From positions 1-22,344 of the forward strand of contig CAJUHG010000006.1 of assembly GCA_910586005.1 (NCBI GenBank): a stretch of DNA of 22,344 nt. Reading direction: 5' to 3'. The position numbers were made by a program, and so were the translations under genes. The stretch comes from an uncultured Lachnospiraceae bacterium (lineage in GTDB: Bacteria > Bacillota > Clostridia > Lachnospirales > Lachnospiraceae). Shown here piece after piece: positions 14,323 to 21,265 of the stretch; position 1 is the stretch's first letter; every line of letters starts with the position of its first letter. The notes under the pieces were generated by a model. That model did no database searches. It was not told the DNA's origin and was given only the letters and a program-made list of their open reading frames with translations.

Positions 14323-15501
14323 ATGCATTGTATATTATCTTTCTTACTGTCTGCATGTTTGCTGTTTTCCTCCCTACTTCCAACTTCAGAAGTGCCCCAA
14401 GAACAGCCACCAGCAGAAGGTGTTACGGTTTCTGCTCCCTCTGTAGTATTGATGGAAGCCTCTACCGGTCAAATTATCTATGAAAAAGATGCAAATACTT
14501 CTCTTCATCCTGCAAGTATTACAAAAATCATGACTATGATTCTAATTTTTGATGCATTAGAAGAAGGAAAATTAGCATTAGAGGATACGGTAACTGTATC
14601 AGAACATGCCGCAAGTATGGGCGGTTCACAAGTATTTCTAGAACCAGGCGAAACTCAAACAGTGGAAACAATGCTAAAATGTATTTCTGTTGCAAGCGCC
14701 AATGATGCCTGTGTGGCTATGGCAGAACATATTTGTGGAAGTGAACAGGAATTTGTAAATCAAATGAACCAACGTGCAAAAGGACTTGGCATGCAAAATA
14801 CCAATTTTGTCAACTGTTGTGGATTGGATGTAGATGGTCATATGACTACTGCCTATGATGTAGCTTTAATGTCGCGGGAATTAATTACCAAATATCCACA
14901 AATACATAATTATTGTACAATCTGGATGGAAAACATTACACATGTTACTAAAAAGGGTTCCTCAGAATTTGGTCTTACAAACACAAACAAACTGATTAAA
15001 CAATACCAATATGCTACTGGATTGAAAACAGGTTCTACTTCATTGGCAAAATATTGTGTTTCTGCAACTGCCAAAAAAGATGGTTTAGAGTTGATTGCTG
15101 TTATTATGGCAGCACCAGATTACAAAGTGCGTTTTCAAGATGCCACCACTCTTTTAAATTATGGATTTGGAAAATGTCAAGTATACAAAGATGAAAATAA
15201 TGATAAACTTCCAAATCTTTCTATTCGGGGTGGCATAGAGGATACTTCTCCTCTTGTCTATGAATCTGATTTTTCCTATCTAGATGTAACAGGCGCTGAT
15301 TTAAGCACAATTACCAAAGAACTTGTACTGCCAAAAGCTGCTGATGCTCCTGTAAAAAAAGGGGAAACTGCTGGAAAAATGGTTTACAAATTAAATCAAA
15401 AAGAAATTGGTTCTGTCAATGTACTATTTGAAACAACTGTAAAAAAAGCTCTCTTTAAGGACTATTTTTTAAAAACATTAGAACAGTTTTTTATATTATA
15501 G
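14323..15501 (+). CDS. D-alanyl-D-alanine carboxypeptidase, second copy
   Basis: A 392-residue paralogue of the protein at 10268-11542. It has a Sec signal peptide (CILSFLLSACLLFSSLLP), the active-site motifs SITK at 65-68, SAN at 125-127 and KTG at 235-237, and a C-terminal PBP5-type domain with a hydrophobic/basic end (KALFKDYFLKTLEQFFIL) that probably lies along the membrane. It cuts the last D-Ala from cell-wall stem peptides. A TGGAGG site precedes the ATG. It is monocistronic and transcribed away from its paralogue. In B. subtilis one such paralogue (dacF) is made during sporulation; whether that applies here cannot be told from the sequence. Confidence 0.94.
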   Translation: MHCILSFLLSACLLFSSLLPTSEVPQEQPPAEGVTVSAPSVVLMEASTGQIIYEKDANTSLHPASITKIMTMILIFDALEEGKLALEDTVTVSEHAASMGGSQVFLEPGETQTVETMLKCISVASANDACVAMAEHICGSEQEFVNQMNQRAKGLGMQNTNFVNCCGLDVDGHMTTAYDVALMSRELITKYPQIHNYCTIWMENITHVTKKGSSEFGLTNTNKLIKQYQYATGLKTGSTSLAKYCVSATAKKDGLELIAVIMAAPDYKVRFQDATTLLNYGFGKCQVYKDENNDKLPNLSIRGGIEDTSPLVYESDFSYLDVTGADLSTITKELVLPKAADAPVKKGETAGKMVYKLNQKEIGSVNVLFETTVKKALFKDYFLKTLEQFFIL

Positions 15502-15598
15502 GAATGTCAATTAGTCAGCACAACGTATCAAATTTTCTAATGTTCTATCACTTGTATGTGCAAGTTCATTAAAATACTTTTATAGTAAAAAATAGAAT

Positions 15599-15647
15599 GC
15601 GCACGCGTGCAAGCATATAACAATACAAAAACAATTGCACGCGGCGC
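15599..15647 (-). terminator. GC-rich terminator of the protease-cls unit
   Basis: GCGCACGCGTGCAA (15599-15612) pairs with TTGCACGCGGCGC (15635-15647) through 13 bp with one bulged base; the loop is 22 nt. On the minus strand it is followed by ATTCTATTTTTTAC. It lies 62 bases after the cls stop. The CG-rich arms contrast strongly with the flanks. Confidence 0.75.
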
Positions 15648-15708
15648 AACAAACAATATCCATTGTAATATAAATCTAAGAGGCATTCAGAAAGATTTTA
15701 AATTCATC

Positions 15709-17247
15709 TTATAACAATGGCGCAAACAAGCGCATAACACTTTGAAGAGTACGAATAGCTGCTGGTCGTTTATGACAAAATTTCATATTAATTTCTTCTG
15801 ATTTTTTTATTGTCTGCAAGATATCCTCTTTTACTTGAAATACAGCTTTTGTCTGATACATCCATACACCACATTCAAAATGTAAATACAAACTACGATA
15901 ATCCATATTAATACTGCCAACAGTAGCTATTTCATCATCACATACAAAACATTTTGCATGAAGAAATCCAGGATTGTATTGATAAATTTTTACACCACAT
16001 TCAATTAATGGTTCATAATAAGACTGACTCATCCAGTATACTATTTTTTTATCTGGTATTCCTGGCATAATAATTCTTATATCAATGCCACTTTTCGCTG
16101 CATTCTGCAATGCTATCATCATTTCATTATCTGGAATTAAATAAGGAGTAAAAATGTACACATACTTTTTGGCTCGATTAATAATATTCATATAAATATT
16201 TTCCCCTACCGTTTCATGATCTAGAGGACTGTCCGCATATGGCTGGACATACCCATCTGTTTCAAACTGCTCAGGATGATATTTGTGTGGTTGAAATTGT
16301 TTCAAATCTAATTCTTTATTTCTGTTAATATAGCACCACATTTCCAAAAACATTATGGTAAAACTCCAGACTCCTTCCCCCTCTAAGCGGATTCCAGTAT
16401 CTTTCCAATAACCAAAGCGTTTCACTTTGTTAATATATTCATCTGCTAGATTAATTCCTCCTGTAAATCCTACTTTACCATCTACCACCAAAATTTTCCT
16501 ATGATCTCGATTGTTCATAATCACAGACATTACTGGATACAAAGGGTTAAATCTTACACATTGAATCCCATATTCTTCCATTTTTTGATAGTATTTTGCT
16601 GGAAGAGTTGTTACACATCCAAAATCATCATAAATAAAGCGCACATCTACACCTTGGGCTGCTTTGCGCTTTAATATTTCTAATATTTTTCCAAACATAT
16701 ATCCATCTTCTACAATAAAATATTCCATAAAAATAAAATGTTCTGCTTCTTCCAACGCTTGTAATATATTTGGAAACATTTCCTCTCCTGAAACATAATA
16801 TTGGGTTGTTGTATTATGATATATTGGAAATTTTGCCCAATCTCTAATATACTTTGACTGACTGTACGCAGAAAGGTCTTTTTTTCTTAATGCTTCTTGT
16901 AACTCTTTATTATCTAAAAACTCTTGTTCCATCTCAGAATTAACAGCTTCCATTCGTTTTCTGGTACGCCTAGTTAGCTCAGAACGTCCAAAAATAAAAT
17001 AAATTAAAAGACCTACAATTGGAATTGCCAATATTAAAACTGTCCAAGCAATCTTATAAGATGGATTACTTCTCTTATTTACAATTACTAATACCACAAA
17101 AATTGCAATAATATCAATAATTGTATTTAAAAATGAATAGCGCATACGAAATCCATACAAAAATGACAATATCCAACATAACTGAAGTAAAATTGCAAGC
17201 GCTACAATTGTTGCCCTTCCTAACAAAAATTTCTTAATTTTTTTCAT
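15709..17247 (-). CDS. cls: Cardiolipin synthase
   Basis: A 512-residue phospholipase-D superfamily enzyme that joins two phosphatidylglycerols to make cardiolipin at the membrane. The start is the ATG at 17247 with AGGTGAT upstream; the longer open frame adds 21 residues without a site. The N-terminus has two membrane spans (IVALAILLQLCWILSFLYGF and a second at about residues 67-87) of the PLDc_N type. Both HKD motifs are present: H249, K251, D256 in HRKILVVD, and H430, K432, D437 in HAKCFVCDD, each followed by the expected G-S/T-x-N (GGINLAD, GSINMDYRS). It follows the subtilisin-like protease gene by 29 bases and ends the unit. Confidence 0.96.
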   Translation of the reverse strand: MKKIKKFLLGRATIVALAILLQLCWILSFLYGFRMRYSFLNTIIDIIAIFVVLVIVNKRSNPSYKIAWTVLILAIPIVGLLIYFIFGRSELTRRTRKRMEAVNSEMEQEFLDNKELQEALRKKDLSAYSQSKYIRDWAKFPIYHNTTTQYYVSGEEMFPNILQALEEAEHFIFMEYFIVEDGYMFGKILEILKRKAAQGVDVRFIYDDFGCVTTLPAKYYQKMEEYGIQCVRFNPLYPVMSVIMNNRDHRKILVVDGKVGFTGGINLADEYINKVKRFGYWKDTGIRLEGEGVWSFTIMFLEMWCYINRNKELDLKQFQPHKYHPEQFETDGYVQPYADSPLDHETVGENIYMNIINRAKKYVYIFTPYLIPDNEMMIALQNAAKSGIDIRIIMPGIPDKKIVYWMSQSYYEPLIECGVKIYQYNPGFLHAKCFVCDDEIATVGSINMDYRSLYLHFECGVWMYQTKAVFQVKEDILQTIKKSEEINMKFCHKRPAAIRTLQSVMRLFAPLL

Positions 17248-17276
17248 TTTATCACCTCGTATTGGTGACCATTTTA

Positions 17277-18164
17277 TCACAATAGTTTTCCAATGTCCAC
17301 CATTCCCCATCCTTGTTTTGATAAGGGCAAACCTAAGTCTACTGCTCGCTTATACAAACGTAACTTTACATCTGCTGGAGAAAAATAAGGATATTTATCT
17401 AATAAAAGAGCAATACTTCCACTTACCATAGGTGCAGCCATAGAAGTTCCACTCTTTCTCATATACATACTTGGATATATAGAACAACTGGTAACATTCG
17501 TACCTGGTAACACTACTTCTGGTTTTACTACACAATGTTCTGTAGGTCCTTGACCTGAATAATTGGGCTTTAACATAGATCGCCCAATCTGTTCTTGCGT
17601 ATCATCAAAACAACCTACCGTAATAATTTTTCTGCAAATTCCTGGTACTGTAATACTACTTTTTCCAGGTCCATTGTTTCCTGCTGCTGCCACTACTACT
17701 AGATCATTATCCCAAGCATACTCCACAGACTGAAGCAAACGTATTCTTTCTTTACTTTCTGCTTGCAACACCATCCCAATAGAAATATTTACAATGCGTA
17801 TTTGATAGGCTTTTTTATGTTGTACCAACCATTCAATTGCCTGTACGACATTCTCTGTATTTCCATTTCCTTTTTTATCTAATATTTTTAATACAATAAA
17901 ATGACAACGAGGAGCAATACCCATATACTTTCCATCAGATACTTTTCCATCGCCTCCGATGATTCCAGCTATATGGGTACCATGTCCATTGTCGTCATAA
18001 GGTGAATTTTTTCCACGAATGTAATCCAAAAAATAAGCAACTCTATGTTCAAAATCTGGATGAAGAAAAATTCCAGTGTCTAACACCGCTATACCGATTC
18101 CTTCTCCATAATATCCTTTTTCATGTGCTTTACTAGCATTGATAATTTTTCTGACTCTGTCCAT
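17277..18164 (-). CDS. Subtilisin-family (S8) serine protease, no signal peptide
   Basis: A 295-residue protease starting at the ATG at 18164, which has AAGGA five bases ahead; an upstream ATG would add 12 residues with a poor site. The catalytic triad is complete: D29 (AVLDTG), H61 (GHGTHIAG) and S241 (SGTSMAAP), with the oxyanion asparagine in AAAGNNGPG. There is no signal peptide and no long propeptide, so it most resembles intracellular subtilisins such as IspA, which degrade cytoplasmic proteins in stationary phase; release by lysis is an alternative. It lies 29 bases before cls and shares its transcript. The pairing of the two genes has no obvious explanation. Confidence 0.93.
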   Translation of the reverse strand: MDRVRKIINASKAHEKGYYGEGIGIAVLDTGIFLHPDFEHRVAYFLDYIRGKNSPYDDNGHGTHIAGIIGGDGKVSDGKYMGIAPRCHFIVLKILDKKGNGNTENVVQAIEWLVQHKKAYQIRIVNISIGMVLQAESKERIRLLQSVEYAWDNDLVVVAAAGNNGPGKSSITVPGICRKIITVGCFDDTQEQIGRSMLKPNYSGQGPTEHCVVKPEVVLPGTNVTSCSIYPSMYMRKSGTSMAAPMVSGSIALLLDKYPYFSPADVKLRLYKRAVDLGLPLSKQGWGMVDIGKLL

Positions 18165-18274
18165 ATCAATCCTTTTTTCTATTAATATATGCACACTCAT
18201 TTATTTTGCTTTTCATGCAAAGCATAGTTATAATCTACCATTATGGGAGTTTTATGGAATAAGAAAAAATAAGA

Positions 18275-18300
18275 CTGGGAACTTATTTTTAGTTTCCCAG
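18275..18300 (-). terminator. Terminator after pnp
   Basis: CTGGGAA and TTCCCAG arms (CTGGGAAC... GTTTCCCAG) with an 8-12 nt loop are followed on the minus strand by TCTTATTTTTTC. It lies about 114 bases past the pnp stop and separates the rpsO-pnp transcript from the protease-cls unit. Confidence 0.75.
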
Positions 18301-18413
18301 CCTATGCTTTTACTTATACAGTTTATTTTAAATTTTATATCCTCTGGGGCACACCATCATACCATTCAGTTTTTCACAAGTGATAGTCCACTAATTTCTG
18401 GACTATTATTCTA

Positions 18414-20501
18414 TTATGCATGAACATCCTTCATAGAAAAACTGATTCTCCCCATCTTATCTTTTCCAAGGCAAACAACTTTTACCATATCTCCTAAAGT
18501 TAGCACATCTTCTACTCGATTAATTCTTTCTCTAGAAATCTTGGAAATATGAACCATTCCTTCTTTTCCAGGAGCAAACTCTAAAAAGGCACCAAACTCT
18601 TTGATACTAATTACTTTTCCAGTAAAAATTTGACCTTCTTCAAAATCTGTAGTAATAATTTCAATCATTTCAACTGCTTTATTCATCATTGCCTTATCTG
18701 TTCCGCAGATAGATACAGCACCTTCATCACTGATATCAATTTTTACACCTGTTTGCTCTATAATTGCATTGATGGTTTTCCCTCTTTGTCCAACTACGTC
18801 ACCAATCTTAGTTGGATCAATTTGTATTTGTACAATTTTTGGAGCATATTCTCCTACTTCTTTTCTAGGCTCTGGAATTGCCTTTGACATAACTTCATCC
18901 ATAATATACAATCTGGCTTCTCTTGTTCTTCTGATTGCCTCTTCTACAATAGGCTTTGTTAATCCATGAATTTTAATATCCATCTGAATTGCAGTAATGC
19001 CTTCATGTGTTCCTGTTACTTTAAAATCCATATCTCCAAAGAAGTCTTCTAATCCTTGGATATCTGTTAAAACGATATAATCATCCTCTGTGTCTCCTGT
19101 TACAAGTCCACAAGAAATACCTGCTACCATTTTTTTAATGGGCACTCCTGCTGCCATCAATGCCATACAGGAAGCACAAGTAGAAGCCATAGAAGTAGAA
19201 CCATTTGATTCAAAAGTTTCAGAGACAGCACGAATTGCATATGGAAATTCTTCTTCTGTTGGAAGCACTGGTATCAATGCACGTTCTGCTAGGGCTCCAT
19301 GTCCAATTTCACGACGCCCTGGTCCTCTACTAGGCTTTGTTTCACCTACAGAATAAGCTGGAAAATTATAATGATGCATATAACGCTTATTTACTTCATT
19401 TTCATCTAATCCATCAATACGTTGAACTTCTGATAAAGGAGCAAGTGTTACCACATCACAAATCTGTGTTTGTCCACGTGTAAACATTGCAGAACCATGT
19501 ACTCTTGGAATCAAATCCACTTCTGCTGATAAAGGGCGAATCTGATCAATCGCACGTCCATCTGGTCGTTTATGATCTTTTAAAATCATCTTACGAACCG
19601 TTTTTTTCTGGTACTGATAAATAGCCTCTCCTAGTACTTCTAACCATTCTTCTTTCTCTGAAAAAGCCTCTTCTAATTTTTCTACAATATTTTTAATATT
19701 TTCTTCTCGTACTTGTTTCACATCAGTAAATACAGCTTCTTCCATTTCTTCTGGTGGAACCAATTCTTTGATAGCTGCAAATAATTCTTCTGGCACAGCA
19801 CAACTTGTATATGCATGTTTTGGTTTTCCAATTTCTGCTACCATTTCATTGATAAATGCAATAATGGTTTGATTTATTTCATGAGCTTTATAAATTGCCT
19901 CAAGCATTTTTTCTTCTGGAATCTCATTTGCCCCTGCTTCAATCATAATGACTCTTTCGCTAGTGGAAGCAACTGTTAAATTTAAATCTCCATTTTTCCA
20001 TTGTTCTTGAGAAGGATTAATAATAAATTCTCCATCTATCATGCCTATTTGAGTAGTTGCACAAGGCCCTGCAAATGGAATATCAGAAATACTAGTGGCA
20101 ATTGCAGAACCAAGCATTGCAACCAATTCAGGTCGACATTGAGGGTCTACACTCATTACCAAATTATTCAATGTCACATCATTTCTATAATCCTTTGGAA
20201 ATAATGGACGCATTGGACGGTCAATAACACGAGAAGTTAAAATTGCATTTTCTGAAGCTTTTCCCTCTCTTTTATTAAAGCCGCCTGGTATTTTTCCAAC
20301 AGCATATAATTTTTCTTCATATTCAACACTTAAAGGAAAGAAATCTATTCCCTCCCTTGGCTTGTCAGATGCTGTTGCAGTACATAACACAACGGTATCA
20401 CCATAATGCATAAAAGCTGCACCATTTGCCTGCGCTGCAACTCTTCCAATATCTACACGAAGAGTCCGACCAGCCAATTCCATAGTAAACTGTTTAAACA
20501 T
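18414..20501 (-). CDS. pnp: Polynucleotide phosphorylase
   Basis: A 695-residue 3'-5' exoribonuclease and polymerase that degrades mRNA using phosphate. The order is first RNase PH domain (LRVDIGRVAAQANGAAF), helical linker (about 215-310), second RNase PH domain (DHKRPDGRAIDQIRPLSAEV, RREIGHGALAERAL), KH domain (KIGDVVGQRGKTINAIIE) and S1 domain (GKVISIKEFGAFLEF, MVHISKIS). The length is normal for the Gram-positive enzyme. AAAGGAG is placed nine bases before the ATG. It lies downstream of rpsO, a widely conserved order, with two long hairpins in the gap that could be ribonuclease III-type processing or autoregulation sites as known for E. coli pnp. Confidence 0.98.
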   Translation of the reverse strand: MFKQFTMELAGRTLRVDIGRVAAQANGAAFMHYGDTVVLCTATASDKPREGIDFFPLSVEYEEKLYAVGKIPGGFNKREGKASENAILTSRVIDRPMRPLFPKDYRNDVTLNNLVMSVDPQCRPELVAMLGSAIATSISDIPFAGPCATTQIGMIDGEFIINPSQEQWKNGDLNLTVASTSERVIMIEAGANEIPEEKMLEAIYKAHEINQTIIAFINEMVAEIGKPKHAYTSCAVPEELFAAIKELVPPEEMEEAVFTDVKQVREENIKNIVEKLEEAFSEKEEWLEVLGEAIYQYQKKTVRKMILKDHKRPDGRAIDQIRPLSAEVDLIPRVHGSAMFTRGQTQICDVVTLAPLSEVQRIDGLDENEVNKRYMHHYNFPAYSVGETKPSRGPGRREIGHGALAERALIPVLPTEEEFPYAIRAVSETFESNGSTSMASTCASCMALMAAGVPIKKMVAGISCGLVTGDTEDDYIVLTDIQGLEDFFGDMDFKVTGTHEGITAIQMDIKIHGLTKPIVEEAIRRTREARLYIMDEVMSKAIPEPRKEVGEYAPKIVQIQIDPTKIGDVVGQRGKTINAIIEQTGVKIDISDEGAVSICGTDKAMMNKAVEMIEIITTDFEEGQIFTGKVISIKEFGAFLEFAPGKEGMVHISKISRERINRVEDVLTLGDMVKVVCLGKDKMGRISFSMKDVHA

Positions 20502-20547
20502 ATCTTCTTTCTCCTTTATTTTAATAAGAACATTTAAGATTTTTTAA

Positions 20548-20585
20548 CTATACTTATGAAACTACTAATGTTTCATAAGGTATAG
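20548..20585 (-). promoter_or_regulatory. Long hairpin in the pnp leader, 3' of two
   Basis: CTATACTTATGAAAC (20548-20562) pairs with GTTTCATAAGGTATAG (20570-20585) over 15 bp with one bulged base and a 7-nt loop. It lies about 46 bases before the pnp ATG and has no T-tract, so it is not a terminator. Confidence 0.6.
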
Positions 20586-20595
20586 ACAAAAGATA

Positions 20596-20653
20596 CCGAA
20601 ACTACTGAGCTATCCATAACTTATTTCATTTATATACAGCTCAGTGGTCTCGG
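20596..20653 (-). promoter_or_regulatory. Long hairpin in the pnp leader, 5' of two
   Basis: CCGAAACTACTGAGCT (20596-20611) pairs with AGCTCAGTGGTCTCGG (20638-20653), 16 positions with two wobble pairs, around a 26-nt loop. Ten bases separate it from the other hairpin, giving a tandem double-stranded platform ahead of pnp. Confidence 0.6.
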
Positions 20654-20740
20654 AACTTCCTTCTGCCTTCTTGTATATTCATTTAGGAAAGTATAATGTT
20701 TTCATATTTTATAGCAACAACGTCTTTCCTATGATATAAA

Positions 20741-20762
20741 ATAGAGCGGAAAACCGCTCTAT
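20741..20762 (-). terminator. Attenuator-like hairpin after rpsO
   Basis: ATAGAGCGG and CCGCTCTAT form a perfect 9-bp stem with an AAAA loop, starting 8 bases after the rpsO stop. The minus-strand tail, TTTTATATCAT, is weak, so partial termination between rpsO and pnp is likely. Confidence 0.6.
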
Positions 20763-20770
20763 CCCTAAAA

Positions 20771-21037
20771 TTATTTTCTAATTCCTAAACGTTCAATTAA
20801 TGTACGATATCTTTCAATATCTGTTTTCTTCAGATATCCAAGCATACCTCTTCTCTGTCCAACCATTTTTAAAAGCCCACGTCTGGAATGATGATCCTTT
20901 GGATTTACTTTTAAATGCTCTGTTAATTCTTGAATTCTTGCTGTTAAAATCGCAACTTGAACTTCTGGAGAACCTGTATCTTGTGGTGTTCTTCCATATT
21001 CAGCAATAATTGCCTGTTTCTTTTCTTTTGCTATCAT
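20771..21037 (-). CDS. rpsO: 30S ribosomal protein S15
   Basis: An 88-residue ribosomal protein, the usual S15 length, using the ATG at 21037, which follows a strong GAGGAGG site; an in-frame upstream ATG would add six residues. The hallmark segments are present: EYGRTPQDTGSPEVQVAILT, LTEHLKVNPKDHHSRRGLL and the C-terminal GYLKKTDIERYRTLIERLGI. S15 binds the 16S rRNA central domain early in 30S assembly and in several bacteria binds its own leader RNA. It is the first gene of the rpsO-pnp unit. Confidence 0.99.
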   Translation of the reverse strand: MIAKEKKQAIIAEYGRTPQDTGSPEVQVAILTARIQELTEHLKVNPKDHHSRRGLLKMVGQRRGMLGYLKKTDIERYRTLIERLGIRK

Positions 21038-21055
21038 AAATGATAACCTCCTCAA

Positions 21056-21219
21056 ATATTTATTATCGCCCGTTTTGCTCTTACCTATGCAAAGCTATTC
21101 TCTTACAGAATGTTATAGTTCTATAAGATTATGAGATATTAAGTAATGGTTGGAGTATCCAATTACTGAACATGGGCTATCTCATAATTCGGTGAGCCTT
21201 CATTCCTGATGGCTCACCG
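21056..21219 (-). promoter_or_regulatory. Structured rpsO leader, candidate S15 autoregulatory RNA
   Basis: The predicted transcript begins with a 9-bp hairpin, CGGTGAGCC/GGCTCACCG (21219-21190). An 11-bp closing stem ATTATGAGATA/TATCTCATAAT (21188-21178 with 21138-21128) follows, enclosing an inner stem-loop of AGTAAT/ATTACT plus TGGA/TCCA (21142-21167). About 70 more bases lead to the GAGGAGG site. S15 is known to control its own synthesis through leader RNA in several bacteria, with different structures in each, so a regulatory role is likely although this structure matches no type I can name. Confidence 0.6.
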
Positions 21220-21225
21220 AGACAT

Positions 21226-21254
21226 ATTATATCACAACTATTTACACTTGTAAA
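21226..21254 (-). promoter_or_regulatory. Promoter of rpsO-pnp
   Basis: On the minus strand TTTACA (21254-21249), exactly 17 bases, and TATAAT (21231-21226) form a near-consensus vegetative promoter. The start site would fall at about 21219, right at the first base of the leader hairpin. The -35 is part of a palindrome, TTTACA-CT-TGTAAA (21241-21254). Confidence 0.85.
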
Positions 21255-21265
21255 GAAATTCTTTG

